A stretch of 14,145 nucleotides of DNA from Gammaproteobacteria bacterium (lineage in GTDB: Bacteria; Pseudomonadota; Gammaproteobacteria; HK1): contig JAGRHX010000642.1 of assembly GCA_020444775.1 (NCBI GenBank), forward strand, positions 1 to 14,145, written 5' to 3'. Made by a program: the position numbers and the translations under genes. The notes beneath the pieces are model-generated. The model worked only from the letters and a program-made list of their open reading frames with translations. It was not told where the DNA came from and ran no database searches. Shown in pieces: positions 6,095 to 14,085 of this stretch; position 1 is the stretch's first letter; every line of letters starts with the position of its first letter.

Positions 6095-7265
6095 CCACGG
6101 CATACCCCTGTTCGGTGAGAAGGGGGCCTGCGTGCACGTGCAGTCGAGCGTGGGGGCGATGTGCGCGCTGGGCCACGAGGTCCAGGTGCTGGCTGCGCGC
6201 CTGGGATCGCCGTCCGAGGGATTCCCGGCCCGCTACTGCAAGGTGCAACCCGAGTCCGAGCCTTGCTCCAGCCCACGGACGCTGGACGAGCGTGGCCGCA
6301 AGGAGCTTCGCTATATGGCCATCGCCGAGGCCATGGAGGCCCGGCTGAAGGCCGCCGTCGGCGTTGACCTGGTCTATGAACGCTACTCGTTGTGGAGCGC
6401 GGCCGGGGTGCGCGCGGCGCGCGTGCTGGGCGTGCCCTGCGTGGTCGAGATCAACGCACCGCTAATCGAGGAGCAACAGCGCTATCGGCGACTGGTGCAC
6501 GAATCGCTGGCGCGCTCGCTCGAGCTCGAGGTGCTGCAGGGCGCTGACCTCATCGTTGCGGTATCGGCGGTGCTACGTGAGTGCTTGATCGAACGTGGCG
6601 CGCCGCCTGAGCGGGTGATCGTGGCGCCCAATGGTGTCGACTGTAAAGCCTACTCGAACATGCAACCGCCACGCCGTGGCATCGCCGACGACCCCCGGAT
6701 CGGTTTCGTCGGAAGCCTCAAGAGCTGGCACGGCATCGAGATCCTGCTCGACGCGTTCCGCGAGATTGCCTCGTTGTTGCCGCGGGCACGGCTGATCGTC
6801 ACCGGTGACGGACCCTTGCGCGGATGGATCGAGGGCTACGCGCGTGGCGCCGGCTTGCAGGACTCGGTGGAGATCACCGGATGGCTGTCGCATGCGCAAC
6901 TACCGGCGGCGCTTTCCCGGGTGGATGTCGCGCTGGCCCCGTATCCCGCGTTGGACCGGTTCTACTTCTCCCCACTCAAGCTGTTCGACTATCTGGCCGC
7001 CGGCAGACCCATCGTGGCCTCGAACCTCGGACAGGTCGCCGAGATCGTGAGTCACGAACGGAACGCCCTGCTGGTGCCGGCCGGTGAGGTCATGGCACTG
7101 GCCGACGCGGTGCTGCGCATCGTCCGGGACGTCCAGCTGGCCACGCGATTGGCGGGTGAGGCCAGGCGAACGGCGCTGCAGCATGACTGGCTGCTGCAGA
7201 CCGATCGCATTCTCGCGCACGACCCCATCCGTTACGCACCTCGAGCAGTCCGGCCGGTGGCCTGA
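6069..7265 (+). CDS. GT4-family glycosyltransferase
   Basis: The predicted 398-aa protein is a GT-B enzyme of family GT4. The N-terminus MHIAYVLADHGIPLFGEKGA is the first strand and loop of the acceptor domain, and VHVQSSVGAMCALGHEVQVL is typical of the family. The donor domain includes VIVAPNGVD, IGFVGSLKSWHGIEILLDAF, LIVTGDGPLR and the nucleotide-sugar motif FSPLKLFDYLAAGRPIVAS, with Asp where many relatives have Glu. No membrane segment or signal peptide is present. The ATG at 6069 with AGGGAGG six bases upstream is chosen over longer in-frame options because the protein begins exactly at the first beta strand. It overlaps the previous gene by 26 bases, which suggests translational coupling. 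A 43-base gap without obvious structure separates it from the ABC gene. It is probably the second committed sugar transfer in the same pathway. Confidence 0.88.
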   Translation: MHIAYVLADHGIPLFGEKGACVHVQSSVGAMCALGHEVQVLAARLGSPSEGFPARYCKVQPESEPCSSPRTLDERGRKELRYMAIAEAMEARLKAAVGVDLVYERYSLWSAAGVRAARVLGVPCVVEINAPLIEEQQRYRRLVHESLARSLELEVLQGADLIVAVSAVLRECLIERGAPPERVIVAPNGVDCKAYSNMQPPRRGIADDPRIGFVGSLKSWHGIEILLDAFREIASLLPRARLIVTGDGPLRGWIEGYARGAGLQDSVEITGWLSHAQLPAALSRVDVALAPYPALDRFYFSPLKLFDYLAAGRPIVASNLGQVAEIVSHERNALLVPAGEVMALADAVLRIVRDVQLATRLAGEARRTALQHDWLLQTDRILAHDPIRYAPRAVRPVA

Positions 7266-7308
7266 GTGGGCGCCGCGACGGCTGGTGAGCAGACCTGAGG
7301 TTTAGAGC

Positions 7309-9174
7309 ATGGACACGATCGACAAACGCGCCTTGATGCGTCTGCTGACGCGGTTCTGGCCGCTGCTCAAGCAACATCGCAAGGCGCTTGCAGGGGCGAT
7401 TGCCTGCATGTTCATGGTGACGGCCATGGAATTGTTGCGACCCTGGCCGCTGAAGATCGTATTCGACGGCATCCTGATGCCGATCGACACACCCGGGGTG
7501 GTGGTCGAGCAGGCGCGTGCCTGGCTGCCCGACGCCGATCTTCTGTTGCTCGCGGTCGCGCTGACGATCCTGGTCATTGCGCTGCTCGGCGGACTGTTCG
7601 GCTTCGGTCAGTCCTATCTGCTGTCGAGCGTCGGGCAGCGCACGGTCGCCGAGATCCGGCGCATGCTCTATGCGCATATCCAGCGTCTGTCTCACTCGTT
7701 TCATGACGAGCGGAGCCTGGGCGATCTGCTCGCCCGGTTGAGCGGAGATGTGCGCATGATGCGCGAGCTGCTGGTGAACGTCGCGATCTATGTCAGTGCC
7801 CGGGTTCTGCTCATATTTGCCACTGTCGCGGTGATGCTGATGATGGATTGGGTGCTGGCGCTGGCCGCGCTCAGCGTGCTGCCACCGCTGATGCTCCTGA
7901 CCCGGCGCTTTGGCGGTGAGATCAAGGGCGCAGCGCGTCGCCAGCGGCGCAAGGAGAGTCGTATCAGCGATGTGATGGCGGAACGTATCGCATCGATTCG
8001 GCTGGTGCAGGCCTACGCACGCGAGGCCTACGAGGACGAGCGATTCTCCAGGTACAACGCAAGCAGCGCGCAGGCGGGTCTGCGCGCCACCCGACTGGAG
8101 GCGCATCTGGACCGATGGGTGCAGATCGTCCTCGCCACGGGCACCGCGCTGGTGATCACCTTGGGCGTGTACAGGGTGCGGTCGGGCGCCATCACACCGG
8201 GCGATCTGCTGGTGTTCACGGCTTATCTGTCGGCGCTGTTCAAGCCGGTGCGCAGGCTCGCGGCGATGACCGGTAGGCTGGCCAAGGCCGTGGTCTGTGG
8301 CGAGCGGGTGCTGGCGATCCTCGATCTGGAGCCGGAGATCCGTGACGCGCCGGACGCGCGCGCGGTCGAGCGTGTGCATGGCGCGATCGCCTTTGAACAG
8401 CTGAGCTTCGGCTACAGAGCGGGGAGGCCGGTGCTGGACGGGATCGAGCTGCAGGTGGCGGCCGGTGAGACGGTTGCCATCGTCGGCGCGAGCGGGCAGG
8501 GCAAGTCGACCCTGGCGAATCTGCTGTTGCGCTTTTATGACCCGCAAGCAGGCACGATCCGGGTCGACGGCGAGGACATCCGGCTCTACACGCTCGAATC
8601 GTTGCGTAGCCAGATGGCCGTGGTGCTCCAGGAAGGGGGCATCTTCAATACCAGCATTCGCGACAACATCCGCTATGGTGCGCTGGATGCGTCCGACGAG
8701 GCGGTCGAGACCGCGGCACGCCTGGCCAACGCGCACGAGTTCATCGATCGTTTGCCCGATGGTTATGACACCGTGGTCGGCGAGCGTGGCGCGCAGCTGT
8801 CCGGCGGGCAGCGCCAGCGTATCGCCATCGCGCGGGCATTGGTCCGCGATGCGCCGATCGTGATCCTCGACGAGCCCACCGCGAGTCTGGACCGGGTCGC
8901 GGCCGACGCGGTGATCGACGCGCTGGTGCCGTTGGTTCGACGCTCGACCTGTCTGATGATCACACACGATCCGCGTCTGGCGGCGATTGCCGATCGGGTG
9001 GTCGAGGTCCGTGACGGTCGTGTTGTCGAAATACCGGCGAAGCCGTCGACGTTCGGCGAGAAGATCGATGACGACTCGGCCGAGGCGGGCGCGGGTGGCG
9101 GACTGGCCGGGAAAGGCGCGTCCAGACCGGCCGCGACGGTGCACGTGCTGCCGACCCGGGGCGGCAACGCATGA
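7309..9174 (+). CDS. ABC exporter with fused membrane and ATPase domains (MsbA-like)
   Basis: The predicted 621-aa half-transporter would work as a homodimer in the inner membrane. The N-terminal half has about six hydrophobic helices, for example around AIACMFMVTAMELL, LLLLAVALTILVIALLGGLF, VLLIFATVAVMLMM and IVLATGTALVITLGV. The nucleotide-binding domain is intact: Walker A GASGQGKST with K399, Q-loop VVLQEGG, signature LSGGQRQR at 497-504, Walker B VILDEP with E522, and H-loop H553 in ITHD. This is the type IV exporter layout of lipid A and glycolipid flippases, unlike the split Wzm/Wzt polysaccharide exporters. A tail of about 45 residues rich in Gly, Ala and Ser follows the ATPase domain. 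GAGG at 7297-7300 precedes the ATG by eight bases. The stop overlaps the next start (ATGA). The cargo is probably a lipid-linked glycan made by the neighbouring enzymes (inference). Confidence 0.93.
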   Translation: MDTIDKRALMRLLTRFWPLLKQHRKALAGAIACMFMVTAMELLRPWPLKIVFDGILMPIDTPGVVVEQARAWLPDADLLLLAVALTILVIALLGGLFGFGQSYLLSSVGQRTVAEIRRMLYAHIQRLSHSFHDERSLGDLLARLSGDVRMMRELLVNVAIYVSARVLLIFATVAVMLMMDWVLALAALSVLPPLMLLTRRFGGEIKGAARRQRRKESRISDVMAERIASIRLVQAYAREAYEDERFSRYNASSAQAGLRATRLEAHLDRWVQIVLATGTALVITLGVYRVRSGAITPGDLLVFTAYLSALFKPVRRLAAMTGRLAKAVVCGERVLAILDLEPEIRDAPDARAVERVHGAIAFEQLSFGYRAGRPVLDGIELQVAAGETVAIVGASGQGKSTLANLLLRFYDPQAGTIRVDGEDIRLYTLESLRSQMAVVLQEGGIFNTSIRDNIRYGALDASDEAVETAARLANAHEFIDRLPDGYDTVVGERGAQLSGGQRQRIAIARALVRDAPIVILDEPTASLDRVAADAVIDALVPLVRRSTCLMITHDPRLAAIADRVVEVRDGRVVEIPAKPSTFGEKIDDDSAEAGAGGGLAGKGASRPAATVHVLPTRGGNA

Positions 9175-10703
9175 CCGGGATGAAGTCGACTCCGGATCTG
9201 CCGCCGACCATCGAGCCCGGGACCGGGGAGTGGCAAGACGAGCGGGCGCGTGAGCAGCGTGCCCGACCCGCCGTTACCGAGGCGGACGCGGACCTGTTGC
9301 GGCGTCTGCGTCAGGCATTGGATTGCCGGTATCTACACACGCTGCTGACCCGGCAATGGCCGTATCTGCGGCCCTGGCTGGACCGTGGTTTCAGGCTCGA
9401 GGTGGAGCGCTTGTTCCCACGTGGCGCGGCCGGCTTCGTCATCGAGTACGCGCTCGTCGTCAACGAAGACGCCGGTTACGCGCAAAGCAACGGCGTGGCG
9501 CAGCCACCGCCGTCTAGTGTGCTGATCGAGCTGCACGCGGAGGGCACGGCCGAGCCGTTCGAGGCCTTGGTCGAATCCCTGCGCAAGCGTCGACGCGGCC
9601 AGCTCTCGCGCGAAGCTGGAACGGCCCTGCCGTTGGCCTGGCTGGACGAGCTGGGCGGGTGCGCGCGGGTGCCCGGTCTGGATCGGCGTTTGGAGGGGTT
9701 GGTGCTGCACCACCAGCCCGCACGTATCGAATCGCTGCTCGACGCCCTGTGCCGTGGGTCCGAGGCCCAACCAGCGTGCGCTGCTGGAGCTGGTTGGAAC
9801 AGCACCCTGCTGGCACACCGTCTGGGCAAGCGGGCCGTGCTGCAGCTGCGTCCACAAGCGACCGAGCCAGTGCCCGGCTCCGGGCTGATCGCCAAGCTGT
9901 ATCCGGCCGCGTCGAGTCGGGCGATGCGTATGGCCACCTGTCTGCGCTGGTTGACCGGTGCCGCGGCGCAGGCGGCGGTGGAGCTGCAGGTACCGGGCGT
10001 GTCTGGTGTGGACGAGGCTCTGCAGCTGCTGCTGATGGAAGCGGTGCCCGGGGTGTCCCTGGATCGCCTGCCTTCGGACCGGCTGCGGGCCGGCATGTGG
10101 CAGGCAGGCCGGGCGCTGCATGCCCTGCAGCGTATCGATGTGCTCGCCAACGGCGGGCACGAGACGGATGCGCGCCGGCGAGCCTGGTTGCGACGCACTC
10201 ATGGCGCCGCGGACGAGCTGGTCGTGCTGTCTGATTGGGTCGCACTGCACGTGGCCCTGGATACCCCGATTGCCGCGTCCTTGGCGCTCGCCTTGCAGAG
10301 CCTGCGTGAGGTCTGTGACGCGCTGCCCGACCCGACACATCGCACGCTCTGTCACCGGGATTTTCACGAGAAGCAGGTGCTGTGTGCCACGGACCGCTGC
10401 TGGATGATCGACTTCGACACGCTGTGCATCGGTGATCCGGCGCTGGACGTGGGCAACTTCATCGCGCATCTGGAGCTGATGGCCATCGAGCGAGGTATCG
10501 AGTCGAGCGAATGGCTGGCGGCGTTCGAGAGCGGTTACGGCGAACGGATCGTCGACGGCTCGGTCTTTGGCCGTCGGGTGGCGTTCTACGCGGATGCGAC
10601 GCGGCTTCGGGTCGCGGCGATCCATGCTTTCTCGACCCGTAGAGTGGCAGCGGCACGGGCACTGCTCGACCGGGCGTTGACATCGCAGTATCGGAGCGGT
10701 TGA
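9171..10703 (+). CDS. Large APH-fold kinase with N-terminal extension
   Basis: The predicted 510-aa protein has a C-terminal APH-family kinase domain. The catalytic loop is LCHRDFHEKQVL (H395, D397 likely base) and the metal-binding site is MIDFDT (D414). The ATP lysine is probably K242 in LIAKLYP. At 510 aa it is much longer than single-domain APH kinases (roughly 260-350 aa). The extra 200 or so residues include a stretch resembling another N-lobe (FVIEYALVV, then VLIELHAEG) and a region LEGLVLHHQPARIESLLDAL, an order also seen in the kinase at 12077. It has no signal peptide or membrane helix. The ATG overlaps the ABC transporter stop by four bases and the stop shares one base with the next ATG, so it is embedded in the export operon. 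A sugar, lipid-carrier or glycan phosphotransferase is likely (inference); antibiotic resistance is not supported. Confidence 0.8.
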   Translation: MTGMKSTPDLPPTIEPGTGEWQDERAREQRARPAVTEADADLLRRLRQALDCRYLHTLLTRQWPYLRPWLDRGFRLEVERLFPRGAAGFVIEYALVVNEDAGYAQSNGVAQPPPSSVLIELHAEGTAEPFEALVESLRKRRRGQLSREAGTALPLAWLDELGGCARVPGLDRRLEGLVLHHQPARIESLLDALCRGSEAQPACAAGAGWNSTLLAHRLGKRAVLQLRPQATEPVPGSGLIAKLYPAASSRAMRMATCLRWLTGAAAQAAVELQVPGVSGVDEALQLLLMEAVPGVSLDRLPSDRLRAGMWQAGRALHALQRIDVLANGGHETDARRRAWLRRTHGAADELVVLSDWVALHVALDTPIAASLALALQSLREVCDALPDPTHRTLCHRDFHEKQVLCATDRCWMIDFDTLCIGDPALDVGNFIAHLELMAIERGIESSEWLAAFESGYGERIVDGSVFGRRVAFYADATRLRVAAIHAFSTRRVAAARALLDRALTSQYRSG

Positions 10704-12031
10704 TGCGAGTGTCGATGATCCGGCTGTGGGGTGTGGTGCCGACCGTCATGCTGCTGGCAACGCTGTGGTCGAGCGCGACGTCGGTCCGGGCCGAGGACAC
10801 CTTCGAGCACGAGCTCGACAAGCCGCTATCGACCCGATTGGAGCTGGGGCGCGGCTGGCGTGCGGGCCTGGAGCTGACCCTGGAGAGTGACTACGAGGAC
10901 CAGGCCGATCTGGATCGAACCGTGTCGGATCGACGCCTGAGCGTGACGCCCAAGGCCGAGCTCGCGCTTTCCTTCGAGCCGCGCGACGACATCACGCTGT
11001 TCTTCGATCTGGAGCTGAGTCGGCGCTACCTGGCGCGCAGTCCCGATGGCAGCACGCGTCCACCGACCCGGCTGCTGGCCAAGGAGCTGTGGATGCTGGT
11101 CAGGGACATCGCCCCCGGGATCTCTATCCAGCTCGGGCGCCAGGATTTCGAGGACGAACGCGAATGGCTCTACGACCAGGAGCTCGACGGGCTACGCATC
11201 CATGGCCTCTGGCAACGACTGGGCCTGGAGCTGTCGGTGACCCGCGAGGCGGCCGTTGACCGGGACCTGTTGCACGAGTCACGCAGCCGCCCGGTGAACA
11301 ACTACCACGCGCTGGCCCGCTACTGGCTGAGCAGCGACAGCCAGGTCGGTGGCTATGTGCTCTATCGTGACGATCCGGGTCGTCGCCGCGAGGATCTGCT
11401 GTTGCTCGGTGTGCGCAGCTATGGCGAGTTGGATTCGGACACCGAGTACTGGCTGGACGCGGCCATTGCGCGGGGTCGATCGAACCGTGGCCGGGCCATT
11501 CGCGGCTTCGGTCTGGACCTGGGATTGACCCGGGAGCTGGATCTGCCGTTGCGCCCCAGCCTCAGTCTGGGATTCGCCTTTGGCAGCGGGGACGAGAACC
11601 GACGTGATGGAATCGATCGTGATTTCCGTCAGAGCGGTCTGCAGGACAATGCCGCGAAGCTCGGTGGGATCACCAGCTTCAAGCTGTATGGCGAAGCCTT
11701 GGAGCCGGAACTGAGCAATCTCAAGATCGCCACTGCGGGGCTCGGCATCCGGCCAACGCGGAACAGCTCTGTGGATGTCGTGTATCACTACTACTGGCAG
11801 CATCACGCCGACGACGACATACGTGACAGCAACCTGGATCGGGATCCGGACGGTCAGCATCATCAGCTCGGTCACGGTCTGGATCTGGTGATGGGTTTCA
11901 GGCCGACGCCGGCTGTGAAGATCGAAGCGGTGATGGGTCGATTCTTTCCCGGCGCTGCGTTTGCTGACCGCAACGGTCGGTCACCAGCGGATCCGGTGGT
12001 TGGCTCGGTCGAGCTGATCCTGCGTTTTTGA
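10703..12031 (+). CDS. AlgE-like (alginate export family) outer-membrane beta-barrel
   Basis: The predicted 442-aa protein starts with a Sec signal peptide (charged MRVSMIR, hydrophobic core WGVVPTVMLLATLW, likely cleavage VRA|ED after residue 30). The mature part alternates polar and hydrophobic residues like a porin and ends in SVELILRF, a C-terminal aromatic typical of Bam-assembled barrels. Alginate-export-family hallmarks are the loop FGSGDENRRDG followed by FRQSGLQDN, and MGRFFPGAAF near the end. P. aeruginosa AlgE, an 18-strand channel for anionic polysaccharide, has 490 residues, so this is somewhat short. Aspartate and glutamate are frequent in the loops. The ATG at 10703 shares its first base with the upstream TGA (TGATG) and has GGAG six bases upstream, so I prefer it to the TTG at 10700. 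It probably gives the secreted glycan its outer-membrane route; alginate itself is not implied. Confidence 0.85.
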   Translation: MRVSMIRLWGVVPTVMLLATLWSSATSVRAEDTFEHELDKPLSTRLELGRGWRAGLELTLESDYEDQADLDRTVSDRRLSVTPKAELALSFEPRDDITLFFDLELSRRYLARSPDGSTRPPTRLLAKELWMLVRDIAPGISIQLGRQDFEDEREWLYDQELDGLRIHGLWQRLGLELSVTREAAVDRDLLHESRSRPVNNYHALARYWLSSDSQVGGYVLYRDDPGRRREDLLLLGVRSYGELDSDTEYWLDAAIARGRSNRGRAIRGFGLDLGLTRELDLPLRPSLSLGFAFGSGDENRRDGIDRDFRQSGLQDNAAKLGGITSFKLYGEALEPELSNLKIATAGLGIRPTRNSSVDVVYHYYWQHHADDDIRDSNLDRDPDGQHHQLGHGLDLVMGFRPTPAVKIEAVMGRFFPGAAFADRNGRSPADPVVGSVELILRF

Positions 12032-12076
12032 CATGCCGCGCAGACGATCGGCCGCCTGCATCCTGGGTGTAAACCG

Positions 12077-13537
12077 ATGAGCTCGGGCGGTGTTCGGATC
12101 CAGGGGGCGGCCGGGCTCTACGCGAACCCGTTCATCGGATGGTCGATCAGTCTGGAGGACGCCGCGCTCAGCGGGCTCGCCGAAGCGCTCGACGGCGAGC
12201 TGATGCGGGCGCGTCTGCAGGCACGTTTGCGGCTGCGGCTCGGCGGCGGGTGGTCGGTGACACGTTGCGCGATCGTTCGCTGGCGACATCGTCCCGGCAC
12301 GAGGGCATCGATCCAGTACCGGCTCGATGTGAACGATGGCGGCACCCGGCACTGGCACGGGCTGATGGCGAGCGGCAGCCTGTTCAGCGGCGGCAAGGCA
12401 CGGCGTCTGGAGAAGACGCTCCAGCCGCGAACGGTGGGCCCTGACGCGTTGCTGCCGGGCCGTGCGCTGGCCGCGCTGTACGAGCCGGAGACCCGGCTGC
12501 TGTGGCAGTTCTTTCCCTTCGACCGAGCGCTGCCGAATCTTAAGGCGGTGATTGCCCAGGCGCTGCCGTTGCGTGAGCAGCTGTTGGCGCCGACCTTTGG
12601 CGATGCGGTGGTCGAGCTGCGGCCGGTCAGGTTCAGACCCGGCATCGGCTGCACCCTGCACGCGCGGGACGCGGCGGGGCGCGGACTCTACATCAAGGTG
12701 TATCCGCCGGGGCAGGCAGCAGGGGCCTTCGACCGGTTCCGGACGCTGTGCCGGGCTTGGTCCGGGTCGATTGCCGCGGATGGGCCGACGGCGATCGGGC
12801 CGCGCTGGTGCTGCGATGCGCTGGACGCGCTTGCCTCACCCGTGGCCGAGGGTGTGGTGTTGACGGATCTTGCGCCGGCGGGTCCCGCGGCTCCGCGTTC
12901 CGCGGTCGGGCGGCAGCAATCGCTTGCCGCGCCAGCGGCGCAGGTCGCGGATGCGCTGCTCGGTCTGCATCGCAGCGATCTGCGTGGGCTGCAGCGGCGC
13001 CCGGCGGACCAGGTCGTGGCGTCTGCACGGCAGGCGGCGGAGCGCATCGCCCGGGTGTTACCGGATCAGGCGCAGCCGTTGCGAGACCTTCTGCATGCCT
13101 TGCGGCCGCTCGCGACGCCGGGCCCCGTCGTACCCACGCACGGCGATCTGAAGCCGGAGCACGTGTTCATCCGCGCTGGGCAGGTGCAGCTCATCGACCT
13201 CGACGATGCCGTGTTGGCCGAGCCGCTGCAGGATCTGGCGATGCTGGTGTCGCGTCTGGACGGCATCATGATCGAGCACGCCGACGCGTATGCCGGTCAT
13301 GGCGGGCCGGCGCGGGTCGATGGCGCGGCGCAGGCAGGTCTGAGCGAGCTTCGCGATACCCTGCTGGCGCGCTATCTGGAGCGTATGCCTGATGCCTGGT
13401 CGGCCCGACGCCTGGCCTTGCACCGTGTCAGCGCGTTGCTGCTCGTCGCGCTGCACTTCGTCCAGCATCTGAAGCCGGACTGGCCGCTGCTGGTCGACCG
13501 TGTGCTGCGCCACGCCTGGACGTTGCTGCGCGAGTGA
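12077..13537 (+). CDS. Large APH-fold kinase with duplicated N-lobe-like region
   Basis: The predicted 486-aa protein has the C-terminal APH catalytic loop PTHGDLKPEH (H355, D357 likely base) and metal site LIDLDD (D374). Two segments look like successive kinase N-lobes. The first is WRHRPGTRASIQYRLDV, and the second is RFRPGIGCTLHARD followed by LYIKVYPPG with K207 as probable ATP lysine. Between them is a family-like stretch, ETRLLWQFFPFDRALPNLKAV. The order matches the kinase at 9171, so the two are probably paralogues. The ATG at 12077 follows a 45-base gap with no clear structure and only a weak ribosome site (GGGTG), so expression may be lower than for the upstream genes. It is the last gene of the operon. 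The substrate is unknown; sugar or glycan phosphorylation fits the setting. Confidence 0.78.
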   Translation: MSSGGVRIQGAAGLYANPFIGWSISLEDAALSGLAEALDGELMRARLQARLRLRLGGGWSVTRCAIVRWRHRPGTRASIQYRLDVNDGGTRHWHGLMASGSLFSGGKARRLEKTLQPRTVGPDALLPGRALAALYEPETRLLWQFFPFDRALPNLKAVIAQALPLREQLLAPTFGDAVVELRPVRFRPGIGCTLHARDAAGRGLYIKVYPPGQAAGAFDRFRTLCRAWSGSIAADGPTAIGPRWCCDALDALASPVAEGVVLTDLAPAGPAAPRSAVGRQQSLAAPAAQVADALLGLHRSDLRGLQRRPADQVVASARQAAERIARVLPDQAQPLRDLLHALRPLATPGPVVPTHGDLKPEHVFIRAGQVQLIDLDDAVLAEPLQDLAMLVSRLDGIMIEHADAYAGHGGPARVDGAAQAGLSELRDTLLARYLERMPDAWSARRLALHRVSALLLVALHFVQHLKPDWPLLVDRVLRHAWTLLRE

Positions 13538-13549
13538 CGATGGTCCCTG

Positions 13550-13577
13550 GAGCCGGCCCGACCCGCGGGGCTGGCTC
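13550..13577. terminator. Hairpin between convergent genes, possible bidirectional terminator
   Basis: GAGCCGGCCC (13550-13559) pairs with GGGCTGGCTC (13568-13577) as a 10-bp stem with one G-T wobble around an eight-base loop. It begins 12 nt after the kinase stop and runs into the stop codon of the opposite gene. No T-run follows on either strand, so intrinsic termination would be inefficient; the position between convergent genes is the main support. Confidence 0.45.
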
Positions 13578-14085
13578 AGCGCTGCGGATCGATGTCGAAG
13601 GCGTTGAGGAACTTCGAGGTCATGATGTAGTAGCCGATCGCGAGGTGCAGCTCGACCAGCTCACCTGGGGACAGAAAGGCGGCCACCGCCTGGAAGCTGG
13701 CGTCGGAGGGACGCACGTTGCGCACCACCTCATCGGTGAAGCGCAGCACCGCCTGCTCGCGTGGGTCATAGACCGTGGCGTCCGCGCCGTGCTCCAGCGC
13801 TTCGATCTTCGCCTCCGGCACGCCCACGCTGCGCGCGATGCGCTTGTGCGCGCGGACCTCGTAGTCCGATTCACACAGGATCCCGGTACGTGTGATCGCC
13901 AGCTCTCGAAGTCCGGGATCCAGCTCGCCCTTGTGGCGGATGGCATGCCCGAGCCGGCAGTAATTGTGCAGGTGGGACTCGGAATGACCCATCATCCGGA
14001 AGATGTTCTTGTGCGCGTTGCGCTCGAGCAGCTGCCGCACCTTGTCGCTGGCGGCGTTCGGGTCGACGTAGTCGATTCTTGCCAT
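13576..14085 (-). CDS. Carboxymuconolactone decarboxylase (CMD/AhpD-like) family protein
   Basis: The predicted 169-aa all-helical protein of the CMD/AhpD superfamily may act as a peroxidase-like or decarboxylase-like enzyme. The family core reads LRELAITRTGILCESDYEVRAH, with C71, Y75, E76 and H80 visible. AhpD-type peroxidases carry a CxxC pair before the histidine; here only the first cysteine remains (CESD), so the disulfide redox cycle of AhpD is not supported. The C-terminal half (AVLRFTDEVVRN, then LVELHLAIGYYIMTSKFLNAF) is typical of the broader family. The ATG complement is at 14083-14085; the 60 bases left in the window upstream show no clear ribosome site or promoter. It is transcribed towards the kinase gene and looks unrelated to the glycan operon. 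Confidence 0.87.
   Translation of the reverse strand: MARIDYVDPNAASDKVRQLLERNAHKNIFRMMGHSESHLHNYCRLGHAIRHKGELDPGLRELAITRTGILCESDYEVRAHKRIARSVGVPEAKIEALEHGADATVYDPREQAVLRFTDEVVRNVRPSDASFQAVAAFLSPGELVELHLAIGYYIMTSKFLNAFDIDPQR

Noticed and set aside
7090..9144. 684-codon open frame on the minus strand
   Set aside because: It lies antisense to the intact ABC transporter, which has all ATPase motifs, and its product is rich in Arg, His and Gln with no recognisable domain. Long antisense frames are expected in GC-rich coding DNA.
9333..10625. 430-codon open frame on the minus strand
   Set aside because: Antisense to the large kinase at 9171, with a composition typical of shadow frames.
10703..12031. 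Calling the locus an alginate operon because of the AlgE-like protein
   Set aside because: No alg8/alg44-type synthase, epimerase, lyase or acetylation genes are in the window, and AlgE-family porins occur in other export settings.
13576..14085. The CMD-family gene as part of the glycan system
   Set aside because: It is convergent, separated by a hairpin, and has no functional link to glycan assembly that I can see.
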